A DNA stretch of 64,000 nt, taken from contig NZ_CP047166.1 in the NCBI RefSeq assembly GCF_016806125.1, forward strand, positions 4,065,093 through 4,129,092. Direction: 5' to 3'. Origin of the DNA: Ponticoccus alexandrii. Lineage in GTDB: Bacteria; Pseudomonadota; Alphaproteobacteria; Rhodobacterales; Rhodobacteraceae. A program made the position numbers and the translations under genes. Below the pieces are notes generated by a model, which did no database searches, was not told the origin of the DNA, and saw only the letters and a program-made list of their open reading frames with translations. Of the stretch, positions 27,733 through 37,539 are shown one piece after another (the first letter of the stretch is position 1; each line of letters opens with the position of its first letter).

Positions 27733-28410
27733 TCAGCGGCGCAGCGCCTGCGTCGTCATGTAGCCGGTGAAGCCACCCATGTATTGCCGCGCACTCAGCA
27801 CATAGCCGTCGGAGGCGACGACATAGGTGTTGGTGAAGCTGTGAACCGGGTCAGAGCTGTTGCACTCTGCCGTGACAACCGTCCCGGTGGTTTGCACAAG
27901 GCCGCCCTGCACCGCCCGCGACCCGCCCGGCGTGACCTGGCACAGGTAGCTGGCAACCACGGTCACGTCTTCCGGCGTCAGATAGCGCAGGTCGTAGCGC
28001 GCGGTTCCGGCGCGGCGGGCCGAGACATGGGACAGCAGCGCGCCCACCTCGGAGGACATCAGGTCGCCGCCGAAGCCACGGGTCGAGGTCATCATGCCGC
28101 CCCGCATGTTCACGACCTGCCGCGTCGAGGACCCATAGGTCCGGTAGGGACCGTTGGTCTCGATCTGCTGCATCAGGAACTGCCCCTTGCGGCTTTCGAT
28201 CTCGAACATCTGCACCGGCCCGGGCGTGGCCGTCAGGGCCTGCGCGATCTGCTGACCGGTCAGGGGCTGCGGCGCCGGCTTCTTCTGAAAGAGCGCCGGA
28301 AGCTGCTTGATGATCTGGCTGCGGTCGTTGGGCCCGTTGCCGCAGCCTGCAAGGATCAGGCCTGCGGCCAGCAGGGCAAGGCCGGTGCGCATCGTCTTGG
28401 CTGCGGTCAT
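27733..28410 (-). CDS. yjbF: YjbF-family (GfcB-like) lipoprotein
   Basis: 225-residue lipoprotein with signal peptide and lipobox LILAGC (Cys near residue 23). It matches the YjbF/GfcB group found next to YjbH in exopolysaccharide (yjbEFGH) and group 4 capsule operons. Landmarks: IESRKGQFLMQQIETNGPYRTY near 72-93 (strand-rich domain) and a C-terminal YVLSARQYMGGFTGYMTTQ. The ATG at 28410 overlaps the yjbH stop (ATGA), fixing the start. Role in secretion or surface retention of polysaccharide is inferred from the E. coli operon. Confidence 0.85.
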   Translation of the reverse strand: MTAAKTMRTGLALLAAGLILAGCGNGPNDRSQIIKQLPALFQKKPAPQPLTGQQIAQALTATPGPVQMFEIESRKGQFLMQQIETNGPYRTYGSSTRQVVNMRGGMMTSTRGFGGDLMSSEVGALLSHVSARRAGTARYDLRYLTPEDVTVVASYLCQVTPGGSRAVQGGLVQTTGTVVTAECNSSDPVHSFTNTYVVASDGYVLSARQYMGGFTGYMTTQALRR

Positions 28411-30563
28411 CGCCAGAACCTTCCCCAGGATTTCGCCGCGTCGGGGCGGTGGTAGTCGCGCACCTGCTCGTACAGGCGCCCGTTCACGTCCAGCCTTGCG
28501 CCGCCGTCGCGGGTCAGCGACTGGATCACGATGTCGTTGCGGTCGCGCGAGGGTGTGCCGAGGAACGAGGCCAGCGGGATGGTGAACCGCAGACCCTTGT
28601 CGAAGGAGCCTTCGCCGAAGTCCTCGAAAGAGGCGTTGGTGAAGGTCGCGTAGGCCCCGACCTTCCATCCGTTGGCGAACTCGCGGTCGACGGTGACGGT
28701 CGCGCCGTAATCGCCCGCAAGGAAGCGTCCTGCGTCGATCTGCCCGTGAAAGCCGTTGCCGAAGGCGTAATAGGCCGAGACATGGCCGTTCACGTTCGGA
28801 ATGTCGCGCTCGATCCCGGTTTCGGGGTCGACAGTGGTCATCGACTGGAACTCGAACAACTGGTCGTAGGCGCGGCGCTGGACATAGTTGACCTCTGCCC
28901 CAAGCGCGAAGCGGCTGCCGACCGGCTTCCACAGCACTTCGGCCGATGCGCCGCCGTACATGGGTTCAAGGTAGCCGAGCGTCAGGCGCGAATACACGTC
29001 CTTGGCCGGGCGCCCGTACATGGCCAGCGTCAGGTATTCGATGGCCGGGTCGCCCTCTTTCGAGAACCGGGCGCGGTCGGTGCGCACGCGCGGCAGCTTG
29101 GATTCATCGGCGCGGGTGATCTCGTCGAGGTTGCCCGCCAGCTTCTTGGTGACAGAGCCCGAGAGGATCACGTTCGGCGTGATCTCGACCTTGCCGGCGG
29201 CGCGGATGCCCGCGTCGATGCGGACCGGGTTGTCGGGGTCGAAGACCGAAAGCTGTCCGTAGGGCGCTATGGACCATGTGAATTTCGGATAGATGCCGGC
29301 GTCGGGTGCGGGCGTGCGCCCGTAGGCGTCGACGATGCTGGTGCGGGCAAGCATCTCGGCGGCGGCCTCATGTTCCAGCGCCTCGAGGTCGGAACGCCGC
29401 ATGACCACGGCGGACATCGGCATGCCGTTGACGACGGGGATGACCTCGAAGGTCTCGACCGAGGCGGGCAGCGAGCGCGTCATCGCGCGGGCGACCCGGC
29501 CGATGGCCTGTGCAGGGGCGCCGAAACGCGGGTTCAGGATGCGGACCGTGGCGCGGTCCTGCTCCAGCCGCAGGCTTTCGACGACGATGCCGTCCTTGGC
29601 GGCCAGCTCGCCCAACGACTTGCGGGCACTGGCCGAGGTGTTGGGGTCCGTCGTCCAGCCCAGATCGCGCGCCGCACCGGGGGCGCGGACCTGCACCGGC
29701 AGGCCGGCGGTCTCGATGCCGCCGGGGATGCCCTGCGTCTTGGGGTTTGTGACAAAGGTGAAGGAGGCGCCGACCTCGGAACCCAGAACGTGATACAGCG
29801 ACATCTGCGCGCCGTTCTTGAACCGATAGTCGAGGCCGAAGTTCAGCTCGCTCTTGGCGTCGTAGACGCCGCGGTCCTGTTCGGGATCGTAGCTGTCAGA
29901 GGAATATTCGACCTTGAAGTTCCACTGGTCGTTGGGCGCGTAGGACAGGCCTGCAAAGCCCGAGATATCGCCGCGGAAAAAGCGGTCGTAGCTGGGCACG
30001 CCGCCTTCGGCGAGGAACTCTTCGGGTCGCGAGCCGAAGCCGTTGCCAAGCTTGTTGGTCCCGGCAAGACGGCCCCAGCCGAGGCCGCCGGTGACCTTGA
30101 GACCCGGTGCAAGGGTCTTTGTCGCCACGAGGTACTCGCCGCTGTAAAGTCCGGTGCCGATGAAGTCCTGAAGCCCCAGCACAAGCGACGGGCGATACCG
30201 GCCCTCGGTCAGGATCTGATAGCGCAGGTCGAAGCTGCGGTCGTAGCGGGTTTCATCCGACAGCTGCGTGTCGAAGTTCGGGATCGAACTGTAACGAAAG
30301 CTGCCGGACAGGCGCGGCATGATTTGAAAATACAGCGTGGTGCGCGTGGAGCCGCCCATATAGGCAAAGGTCCCGGCGATGGTCGCATCCGGCAGAACCT
30401 CGGCGGTGGGCATGTCGATCAGGCCGGGGCTGCCGTAAAGGTTCAGACTGGCGCGGTCGCGCGTAGTTTCGGTCATCGCTGGCGTTGCCGCAAGGACGGA
30501 CAGACCGGCCAGCATGGCAAGACGCGACACGACGCCCGCAGTTCCCCGGCGAAAACCCGGCAT
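28407..30563 (-). CDS. yjbH: YjbH-family exopolysaccharide outer-membrane protein
   Basis: 718-residue exported protein with a signal peptide (cleavage near residue 30, after ATPAMT). The N-terminal ~260 residues alternate aromatic strands typical of an outer-membrane beta barrel (GTFAYMGGSTRTTLYFQIMP, GSFRYSSIPNF); a middle globular part (about 290-410) holds ARSLP-type alpha/beta sequence; a second barrel-like region runs to the C-terminus, which ends WGRFWR with terminal aromatics. This double-barrel layout is the YjbH/GfcD architecture, believed to export polysaccharide. Coupled to yjbF downstream; divergent from motB. Confidence 0.9.
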   Translation of the reverse strand: MPGFRRGTAGVVSRLAMLAGLSVLAATPAMTETTRDRASLNLYGSPGLIDMPTAEVLPDATIAGTFAYMGGSTRTTLYFQIMPRLSGSFRYSSIPNFDTQLSDETRYDRSFDLRYQILTEGRYRPSLVLGLQDFIGTGLYSGEYLVATKTLAPGLKVTGGLGWGRLAGTNKLGNGFGSRPEEFLAEGGVPSYDRFFRGDISGFAGLSYAPNDQWNFKVEYSSDSYDPEQDRGVYDAKSELNFGLDYRFKNGAQMSLYHVLGSEVGASFTFVTNPKTQGIPGGIETAGLPVQVRAPGAARDLGWTTDPNTSASARKSLGELAAKDGIVVESLRLEQDRATVRILNPRFGAPAQAIGRVARAMTRSLPASVETFEVIPVVNGMPMSAVVMRRSDLEALEHEAAAEMLARTSIVDAYGRTPAPDAGIYPKFTWSIAPYGQLSVFDPDNPVRIDAGIRAAGKVEITPNVILSGSVTKKLAGNLDEITRADESKLPRVRTDRARFSKEGDPAIEYLTLAMYGRPAKDVYSRLTLGYLEPMYGGASAEVLWKPVGSRFALGAEVNYVQRRAYDQLFEFQSMTTVDPETGIERDIPNVNGHVSAYYAFGNGFHGQIDAGRFLAGDYGATVTVDREFANGWKVGAYATFTNASFEDFGEGSFDKGLRFTIPLASFLGTPSRDRNDIVIQSLTRDGGARLDVNGRLYEQVRDYHRPDAAKSWGRFWR

Positions 30564-30771
30564 GCCCTTCCCCTCGTTTCCCGTGTTCGTTTGCCATAGC
30601 TAACCGTTTCCGCTGGGGCTGTCCATTCGGGGGCTCTGCGCGTCCGGCGATTGTGGGAAAATCGGCACGCCGTCGCCACTGCGGCTTTTAACGCAACATT
30701 TTGAATCGTTAAGCCGATGGAAAGGCCTGCCCGGTATTCCTGCCCTCGGGTGAAAGACGAAGGTGGGAAAG
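30564..30771. promoter_or_regulatory. Divergent region yjbH / motB
   Basis: 208 bp between the polysaccharide locus and the flagellar locus. It contains an AT-rich stretch at about 30686-30714 (CTTTTAACGCAACATTTTGAAT) upstream of motB, a plausible promoter. No sigma-28 or sigma-54 consensus was found by eye. Confidence 0.4.
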
Positions 30772-31608
30772 ATGAGTGGCGACAATGTTGCGCCCATCAT
30801 CATCAAGCGCAGGAAGGTGGTCGGCGGCGACGGCCATCACGGCGGCGCGTGGAAGGTGGCCTATGCGGACTTCGTGACCGCGATGATGGCCTTTTTCCTG
30901 TTGATGTGGCTTTTGAACGCGACGACGGAAAAGCAGCGCAAGGGGATCGCGGATTACTTCAGTCCGACTATTGCCATGGCGCGGGTCTCGGGTGGTGGCG
31001 ATGGTCCTTTGGGCGGTGAATCCGTCTTTGCCGAGAACACCTTGCCACGGATGGGCACCGGTGCGACCAGCCTCAGTCCGACCGTGGAGAGGCGTGAAAA
31101 GGGGGCCGCAGATGCCGGTGCGGCGGACGATGGCGAAGACCCCGAACAGGAACAGTTCGAGGTGCTCGAGGACATGCTGATGGGCCGGGGCGGCGAAAGC
31201 ATGGTGGCCGATGAGCTGCTGGATCACATCGTCACCGAGGTGACCGACGAGGGGCTTGTCATCGAACTTTTCGAGACCCGGACCGCGCGCCTTTTTACCG
31301 AAGAGGCAACGCCGACCCGGCTGCTGGAGGACCTTGCCATCGTCCTGAAGCGGGCGGCGGGCGTGGTCACGAACCCCATCGCGATAGAGGGTCACACCGC
31401 GGCCTATCCGGTGGTGCTGGCCCGGAACCCGTCCTGGGACGTCTCGGGCCTGCGGGCGACTGCGTTCCGCGAGCTTCTGACCCGCGACGGGCTGGCGCAG
31501 GGCCGTATCCGGCGTGTCACAGCGCACGCAGATCGCGAACCGGCGCACGAAAACCTCATGGATGACCGGAACAACCGGCTGGAAGTGGTCTTCCTCCGAA
31601 CGAAGTGA
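30772..31608 (+). CDS. motB: Flagellar stator protein MotB
   Basis: 278-residue ion-channel stator subunit. The N-terminal plug/TM region has YADFVTAMMAFFLLMWLLN, with the proton-carrying Asp at residue 33. A long linker rich in Glu/Asp/Gly (about 80-130) precedes the OmpA-like peptidoglycan-binding domain (about 180-278; IAIEGHTAAYP and DDRNNRLEVVFLR). Start at ATG 30772 with AAGGTGGG before it. Its partner motA is not adjacent but 5 kb downstream after flgE-K-L-I, in the same direction. Confidence 0.94.
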   Translation: MSGDNVAPIIIKRRKVVGGDGHHGGAWKVAYADFVTAMMAFFLLMWLLNATTEKQRKGIADYFSPTIAMARVSGGGDGPLGGESVFAENTLPRMGTGATSLSPTVERREKGAADAGAADDGEDPEQEQFEVLEDMLMGRGGESMVADELLDHIVTEVTDEGLVIELFETRTARLFTEEATPTRLLEDLAIVLKRAAGVVTNPIAIEGHTAAYPVVLARNPSWDVSGLRATAFRELLTRDGLAQGRIRRVTAHADREPAHENLMDDRNNRLEVVFLRTK

Positions 31609-31704
31609 CGGAGATTGGCTTGGATTTTAGCTGTTAGCCGGGCGTTAAACCCAGGGCTCTATCTGTGGTCGCGGAATGAAACGAGACAGCAGAAAGGCGT
31701 GTCC

Positions 31705-33000
31705 ATGACTATTTCCTCGTCATTGAATGCAGGTGTTCTGGGGCTGAGTGCGAATGCCAGCCGCCTTGCAACGATCTCCGACAATATCGCGAACTCCTCG
31801 ACCTACGGCTACCGCCGGGCCGAGACAGAGTTCAACGCGCTGGTGATGGACAACAGCGGCCGAAGCTACACCGCCGGTGGTGTGACCAGCAACAACCTGC
31901 GCCTGATCGACCAGAAGGGGTCCATCGTTTCGACGAACAATGCCACCGACCTCGCGGTGCGCGGCCGCGGCATGTTGCCGGTCGTCGCGGCCTCGCAGTA
32001 TGAGGCGACGGGCGAGCCCGAGCTTCTTCTGACCTCGACCGGGTCCTTTCGGCTGAACGAGGAAGGCTTTCTGGTCAATGCCTCGGGGTATTACCTGATG
32101 GGATGGCCCGCCGACGTCGACGGATCCATTCCGCCCTTCCCGCGCGACACCGTCGACGGGCTTGAACCGGTCCAGTTCAGCCTCAGCCTGACCTCGGACC
32201 CGACCACTGAGGTCTCTCTCAGTCTGAACCTTCCGGCGACCGACACGGCCTTCGATGCCTCGGGCGATCCCTATACTCTGTCGGTGGAATACTTCGACAA
32301 CCTCGGCGTTTCGCAATCCATGGGTCTGACCTTCACGCCAACCATTCCCGGCGCAGGGTCGTCCAACGAATGGACCATGCAGATCACCGATTCGGCCTCT
32401 GCCGGTGCGGTGGTCGGCGAATATACCATCACCTTCGACGACAGCCGGGCCGGTGGCGGCAAGATCCTTGGCGTGACGACAGTTTCCGGCGGCGCTTATG
32501 ACCCGGTGACCGGCGTGGCAGAGATCACCGTGGCCGGTGGCCCGATCGATTTCGACATCGGTGCCGTCGGTGCGAACTCGGGCCTGTCGCAGCTTTCCGA
32601 CAGTTTCGCGCCCATCGCGATCAACAAGAACGGCTCTCCGGTCGGCAATATGACCTCTGTCGAGGTCGATGCGAACGGCTACGTCAGCGCGAATTACGAC
32701 ACCGGCGTCAGCCGCGTGATGTACCAGGTGCCGCTGGCCGACCTGCCGAACCCCAACGGCATGATCGCGTTGGACAGCCAGACCTTCCGCCCGTCCAAGC
32801 AAAGCGGCGCCTACTTCCTGTGGGATGCCGGTGACGGTCCGACCGGCGACATCAAGTCCTACGCCCGCGAGGAATCGACCACCGACGTGGCGAAGGAACT
32901 GACGTCGATGATCCAGACCCAGCGTGCCTATTCCTCCAACGCCAAGGTCATCCAGACCGTGGACGAGATGCTGCAGGAAACCACCAACATCAAGCGCTGA
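31705..33000 (+). CDS. flgE: Flagellar hook protein FlgE
   Basis: 431-residue hook subunit. The N-terminal rod/hook signature is SANASRLATISDNIANSSTYGYRR (near residues 14-37) and the C-terminal Flg_bbr domain ends ELTSMIQTQRAYSSNAKVIQTVDEMLQETTNIKR. FlgE D2-type domain lies between. No cleavable signal: secreted by the flagellar type III system. Start at 31705 follows AGAAAGG and gives MTISSSLNAG. Confidence 0.96.
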   Translation: MTISSSLNAGVLGLSANASRLATISDNIANSSTYGYRRAETEFNALVMDNSGRSYTAGGVTSNNLRLIDQKGSIVSTNNATDLAVRGRGMLPVVAASQYEATGEPELLLTSTGSFRLNEEGFLVNASGYYLMGWPADVDGSIPPFPRDTVDGLEPVQFSLSLTSDPTTEVSLSLNLPATDTAFDASGDPYTLSVEYFDNLGVSQSMGLTFTPTIPGAGSSNEWTMQITDSASAGAVVGEYTITFDDSRAGGGKILGVTTVSGGAYDPVTGVAEITVAGGPIDFDIGAVGANSGLSQLSDSFAPIAINKNGSPVGNMTSVEVDANGYVSANYDTGVSRVMYQVPLADLPNPNGMIALDSQTFRPSKQSGAYFLWDAGDGPTGDIKSYAREESTTDVAKELTSMIQTQRAYSSNAKVIQTVDEMLQETTNIKR

Positions 33001-33035
33001 ACCGGTGCTTGATCCCCTGATCCAGGAGATCGCTC

Positions 33036-34484
33036 ATGTCCCTTTCGACGGCACTTTACGGCGCCTTCAGCGGCCTCAAGGCAAACTCCAGGGCCGCCGC
33101 GCTGGTTTCGACAAACATCGCGAATGCCACGACCGAAAGCTATGGGCGACGCGAGCTCGACCTGCGGTCCGGGCCGTCTGGCACGGGGGGCGGCGTGTTG
33201 ATCGACGGTGTCCTGCGCAACGTGAACCCGGTCCTGATCGCGGATCGCCGTCAATCGGACGCGGAAATGGCGCTGGGCGGCACGCTTTTCGACTTTGCCA
33301 CGCGCTTTGAAACGGAACTGGGCGACAGTGAAACGCCCGGTTCCCTGGTGGGGCGCTACACCGCGCTTGAAAATGCGCTGCTGGTGGCGGCGGCGGACCC
33401 GTCTTCCGCGCAACGGCTGGACCAGGTCTCGCTGACGGCGGATGCGGTATCGACCAAGCTGAACGCGCTGTCCCGCGACGTTCAGGCGGCGCGCCTCGAC
33501 GCCGACAAGGAGATAGGCCGGCAGGTCACGCTGCTGAACGAAACAATCCTGCGGCTCGACGGGATCAACGACGACCTGACGAAGGCGGCTTCGGCGAATG
33601 GCGATCCGGCGGCGCTTCTGGACGAACAGGCCCGGCTGCTCGACAGTATTTCGGAGATCGTGCCGCTGCGCGTGGTCCAGAAAGACGCGGGCGATATCGC
33701 GCTTTACACCACCGGCGGCGCGGTTCTGCTGGATGGGCGCCCGTCCGAGATCGGCTTCACCCCGGTCAACGCCATGGATCCGGTCTTTACGCAGGCGGGT
33801 GGCGATCTGTCCGGGCTGACGATCAATGGCATGTTTGCCAAGGCCTCGGGCAATGGCGTCCTGAAGGGTGGCAGCCTCGCCGCTCAGTTCGAAATCCGCG
33901 ACGAGGTCGCACCGGCCCGGCAGGCGCAACTGGATGCCATCGCCCGTGACCTGATCGAACGGCTTGGCCCCGGCGGACCGGACGCCACCCTGGCGGCCAC
34001 CGATCCCGGCCTGTTCACCGATGACGGCCTTGCCTTCGTCCCGCTCAACGAGACCGGCATCGCCGGGCGCATCCGGATCAACACGCTGGTGGGGCCCGAC
34101 AGCGGTGGGTCCTGGCGGCTGCGGGACGGGCTTGGCGCCGCGACCACCGGCCCGGTCGGCGAGGCGCGCCTGCTGCAGGGCATTTCCGCAGCGCTGGAGG
34201 CCGGGACCGTGCCATCCTCGCCCGCGCTGCCCGCTGTCAACGCGTCCTTCGCGACCCATGTGGCGGATGTCACCTCGGATGCCGCCGCCGCCCGTGTCCG
34301 GGCGGAGGGGCAGAAAACCTACCTGAATGCTCAGAACACTCAGCTGAAAGAGCTGGAGCTGGCCAACGGGGTCGACACCGATGCCGAACTTCAGCGGCTC
34401 ATGCAGATCGAGCAGCTCTACGTGGCCAACGTCAAAGTCATGCAGACCGTCAACGAACTGATGAAGCAGTTGATGTCCATTTAA
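33036..34484 (+). CDS. flgK: Flagellar hook-associated protein 1 FlgK
   Basis: 482-residue hook-filament junction protein. N-terminus YGAFSGLKANSRAAALVSTNIANATTESYGRR; long helical D1 with coiled-coil heptads (about 90-200: residues around LNETILRLDGINDDLTKA), and a C-terminus ELANGVDTDAELQRLMQIEQLYVANVKVMQTVNELMKQLMSI that mirrors the N-terminal helix. Sits 35 bp after flgE, 12 bp before flgL. Order flgE-flgK-flgL-flgI matches other roseobacters. Confidence 0.95.
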   Translation: MSLSTALYGAFSGLKANSRAAALVSTNIANATTESYGRRELDLRSGPSGTGGGVLIDGVLRNVNPVLIADRRQSDAEMALGGTLFDFATRFETELGDSETPGSLVGRYTALENALLVAAADPSSAQRLDQVSLTADAVSTKLNALSRDVQAARLDADKEIGRQVTLLNETILRLDGINDDLTKAASANGDPAALLDEQARLLDSISEIVPLRVVQKDAGDIALYTTGGAVLLDGRPSEIGFTPVNAMDPVFTQAGGDLSGLTINGMFAKASGNGVLKGGSLAAQFEIRDEVAPARQAQLDAIARDLIERLGPGGPDATLAATDPGLFTDDGLAFVPLNETGIAGRIRINTLVGPDSGGSWRLRDGLGAATTGPVGEARLLQGISAALEAGTVPSSPALPAVNASFATHVADVTSDAAAARVRAEGQKTYLNAQNTQLKELELANGVDTDAELQRLMQIEQLYVANVKVMQTVNELMKQLMSI

Positions 34485-34496
34485 GAGGAAAACGCC

Positions 34497-35495
34497 ATGC
34501 AAACTGTCGGGGACATGTCTCGCGCGCTGGTCCTGCGCACCAACCAGGTCCGACTGCGCGCTGAAATGGACAAGCTCGCGGTCGAGGTCTCGACCGGTTT
34601 CGTCCGCGACAGCGCTGCACATCTGAAGGGTGACACATCGGCGCTTCTGTCGATCGACCGATCACTTGAAAAGCTGGAAGCCTACCGCGTCAACGCGGCC
34701 TCGGCCACCTTCCTGACGAGTACGATGCAGGCCACGCTGGACGAGGTTCAGGACCGAAGCGAGGGCCTGTCGCAGATCCTGATCTCAGCGGAACTGACGC
34801 CCAACGATGCGCTTCTCAACACCCTGTCAGAGGATGCGGCGACGGCGCTGAACCAGATGCTCAACGCACTGAACCGCAACGTGGCAGGTCGTTTCCTGTT
34901 CTCCGGTACGGCGACGGACACCGCGCCCATGCCCGGTGTCGATACGCTTCTCGCGGATGTCCGGACTGCCCTTGCCGGGGTAACCAACATGGCCTCGGTG
35001 GATGCGGCGCTGGACAGCTTCTTTGGTGCCGGGGGTGGCTTCGAGGTCACGACGTACCAGGGGTCGGATACCGGTCTTGCACCGCTGCGGTTGAGCGAGA
35101 CGGAATCCGCAACCGTCGACATCCGCGCCACCGATAACGCGTTCCGGGCCGTTCTGAAACCGATGCTGAAGGCCGCGCTGTCGACGGATGGCACGCTGGC
35201 CTTCGACCCGGCGCTTCAGGTCGAGATGCTGAGCAGTGCCGGGCGGGAACTGCTGTCGGCCCAGTCGGATGTGGTCGAGATGCGCGCCGGACTGGGCGCG
35301 CTCGAGGCCCGGTTGGAAGAGACGACGACCCGCATCGCCGCCGAGCGCAGTGCGACCAGCACCGCGCGCCTCGATCTTGTCGGGGCGGATCAATACGAAA
35401 CCGCCGCGCGCTATGAAAACATCCAGTCGCAGCTGGAAAGCCTCTACGCCATCACCGCACGGTCGCAACGTCTGTCACTGGCGGAGTTCCTCTGA
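34497..35495 (+). CDS. flgL: Flagellar hook-associated protein 3 FlgL
   Basis: 332-residue flagellin-like junction protein. N-terminal helix RTNQVRLRAEMDKLAVEVSTG, central AGRFLFSGTATDTAPMP which is typical of FlgL, and a C-terminal flagellin helix with TSTARLDLVGADQYETAARYENIQSQLESLYAITARSQ. The Shine-Dalgarno AAGAGGAAAA precedes the ATG. It overlaps flgI by one base (TGATG). Confidence 0.94.
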   Translation: MQTVGDMSRALVLRTNQVRLRAEMDKLAVEVSTGFVRDSAAHLKGDTSALLSIDRSLEKLEAYRVNAASATFLTSTMQATLDEVQDRSEGLSQILISAELTPNDALLNTLSEDAATALNQMLNALNRNVAGRFLFSGTATDTAPMPGVDTLLADVRTALAGVTNMASVDAALDSFFGAGGGFEVTTYQGSDTGLAPLRLSETESATVDIRATDNAFRAVLKPMLKAALSTDGTLAFDPALQVEMLSSAGRELLSAQSDVVEMRAGLGALEARLEETTTRIAAERSATSTARLDLVGADQYETAARYENIQSQLESLYAITARSQRLSLAEFL

Positions 35496-36601
35496 TGCGA
35501 TTCCTGATCACCGCACTGATCGTCCTGACGGCTATCCTTACATCCGCCGTCCATGCCCAGTCTGTCCGCATCAAGGATCTCGTCGAGGTCGACGGCGTGC
35601 GCGCGAACGATCTTGTGGGCTATGGCCTTGTGGTGGGCCTCAACGGATCGGGGGACGGGCTGCGAAACGCACCCTTCACCGAGGAAATCATGTCCAATAT
35701 CCTTGAAAGGCTGGGTGTGAACGTCACCGGAGAGCAGTTTCGACCCCGAAACGTGGCGGCGGTCATCGTGACCGGGCGGCTGCCTGCCTTCGCGCGGGTC
35801 GGCAGCCAGATCGACATCACGGTTTCGGCCATCGGCGATGCCAGCAGCCTGCTGGGCGGCACCCTGATTATGACTCCGCTCAATGCAGCGGACGGGCAGA
35901 TCTACGCTGTGGCCCAGGGCACAGTGATCGCCGGCGGGGTCGAAGCCGAAGGCGACGCGGCCCGCGTCGTCCAGGGTGTGCCGACCGCCGGGGTCATTCC
36001 CTCGGGCGCACGGGTGGAACGGGAGGTGGATTTCGACTTCACCGCGCTCTCGACCCTGAGGCTGGCCCTTCGAGAGCCGGATTTCACCACCGCCGCCCGC
36101 ATCGAGGACGTGATCAACCGCAGGGTCGGCCGCCGTGCCGCGACCATGCTGGACGCCGGGACGGTCTCTGTGAACCTGTCGCAGACCGGAACGAGTTCCC
36201 CCGCGCGGGCGGTTGTTGCCATCGAGAACCTCGCGATAGAGCCGCAGCGCCGGGCGCGGGTCGTCGTCGACCAGCGGTCGGGGACCATCGTGATGGGCTC
36301 TGACGTGCGTATATCGCGGGTGGCGGTGTCGCAGGGCAACCTGACCCTGCGGATCGAGGAAGCGCCCCTTGCGATCCAGCCGAACCCCTTCTCCGACGGG
36401 CAGACGGTTGTCGTGCCGCGCACCGGCGCTGCCATAGAGGAAGAGCCGGGCATCGGCCTTGCCGAAGTTCCAACGGGCACGAATCTCTCCGAGGTGATCG
36501 CGGGCCTGAACGCGCTGGGCGTCAGCCCGCGCGACATGATCGACATCCTAAAAAGCATCAAGGCCGCAGGCGCGCTGCACGCCGATTTTGTCGTGATGTG
36601 A
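35495..36601 (+). CDS. flgI: Flagellar P-ring protein FlgI
   Basis: 368-residue periplasmic ring subunit. Sec signal peptide about 1-21 (LITALIVLTAILTSAVHAQ); mature start SVRIKDLVEVDGVRANDLVGYGLVVGL, followed by GSGDG and the C-terminal GATNLSEVIAGLNALGVSPRDMIDILKSIKAAGALHADFVVM-type ending that is near-invariant (the visible form is GTNLSEVIAGLNALG). Requires FlgA as chaperone, encoded in the minus-strand operon downstream. Confidence 0.97.
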   Translation: MRFLITALIVLTAILTSAVHAQSVRIKDLVEVDGVRANDLVGYGLVVGLNGSGDGLRNAPFTEEIMSNILERLGVNVTGEQFRPRNVAAVIVTGRLPAFARVGSQIDITVSAIGDASSLLGGTLIMTPLNAADGQIYAVAQGTVIAGGVEAEGDAARVVQGVPTAGVIPSGARVEREVDFDFTALSTLRLALREPDFTTAARIEDVINRRVGRRAATMLDAGTVSVNLSQTGTSSPARAVVAIENLAIEPQRRARVVVDQRSGTIVMGSDVRISRVAVSQGNLTLRIEEAPLAIQPNPFSDGQTVVVPRTGAAIEEEPGIGLAEVPTGTNLSEVIAGLNALGVSPRDMIDILKSIKAAGALHADFVVM

Positions 36602-36669
36602 CGCAGCCGCAGAGGCTTTCTTAACGACTGCCTGCGAGTGTCGGGCAGGGTCAGTTCAGGAGACCGGGA

Positions 36670-37539
36670 ATGCTCGGAATCATCGGTATCGTCGTGATCT
36701 TCGCCATGGTCTTTGGCGGTTACATGGCAGCGGGCGGAAAGCTCGGGATCATCATCAAGGCACTTCCCTTCGAGTTCATGATGATCGGGGGTGCCGCGGC
36801 CGGTGCCTTTCTGATCAGCAACGACGGCGGGACGGTCAAACACGCGCTCAAGGACATCGGTAAGGTCTTCAAGGGCGCCAAATGGAAGCCTGACGACTAC
36901 CGGGATCTGCTTTGCCTGCTGTTCGAACTGATCCGTCTGGCCCGTCAGAACCCGGTGGCCATCGAAGAGCATATCGAGAACCCGTCGGAATCCGGCATTT
37001 TCGGGAAGTACCCGAAGATTACCGGCGACAAATACGCGATGGAGCTGATCTGCGACACCATGCGCTCTGTCTCGATGAACTACGACGATCCGCACCAAGT
37101 CGAAGAGGTGCTGGACAAGCGGCTGGACGCCATGTCTCACCACGGCGGTCACAGCGCCCATGCCTTGCAGGCCATGGCGGATGCGCTGCCGGCGCTGGGC
37201 ATCGTCGCGGCCGTTCTGGGTGTCATCAAGACGATGGCCTCGATCGACCAGCCGCCCGAGGTGCTGGGCAAGATGATCGGTGGCGCCCTCGTAGGCACCT
37301 TCCTCGGCGTGTTTTTGGCCTACGGGTTCGTTGGCCCTTTCGCCTCCAAGGTGAAGGCGGTGGCCGAAGAGGACATGCATTTCTACCAACTGATCCGCGA
37401 GGTTCTGATTGCCAACCTCCATAATCACGCCACCAACATCTGCATCGAGGTCGGGCGCCAGAACACGCCAAACCACTTCCGGCCCAGCTTCGAGGATCTT
37501 GAGGAGGCGTTGAAGTCGGTCAAGCAGGAGGCCGCGTGA
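36670..37539 (+). CDS. motA: Flagellar stator protein MotA
   Basis: 289-residue stator subunit with four TM segments: two near the N-terminus (residues 1-20 and 34-48) and two near 185-235, where PALGIVAAVLGVIKTM and GALVGTFLGVFLAYGFVGPFASK match the TM3/TM4 motif with conserved prolines. The cytoplasmic loop with ELIRLARQNPVAIEEHIENP carries the charged residues that meet FliG. The start ATG at 36670 follows AGGAGACC. Separated from motB but in the same transcription direction. Confidence 0.96.
   Translation: MLGIIGIVVIFAMVFGGYMAAGGKLGIIIKALPFEFMMIGGAAAGAFLISNDGGTVKHALKDIGKVFKGAKWKPDDYRDLLCLLFELIRLARQNPVAIEEHIENPSESGIFGKYPKITGDKYAMELICDTMRSVSMNYDDPHQVEEVLDKRLDAMSHHGGHSAHALQAMADALPALGIVAAVLGVIKTMASIDQPPEVLGKMIGGALVGTFLGVFLAYGFVGPFASKVKAVAEEDMHFYQLIREVLIANLHNHATNICIEVGRQNTPNHFRPSFEDLEEALKSVKQEAA

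Noticed and set aside
28449..30599. 716-codon open frame opposite yjbH
   Set aside because: Antisense of a convincing beta-barrel gene; low-complexity Gly/Ala/His composition.
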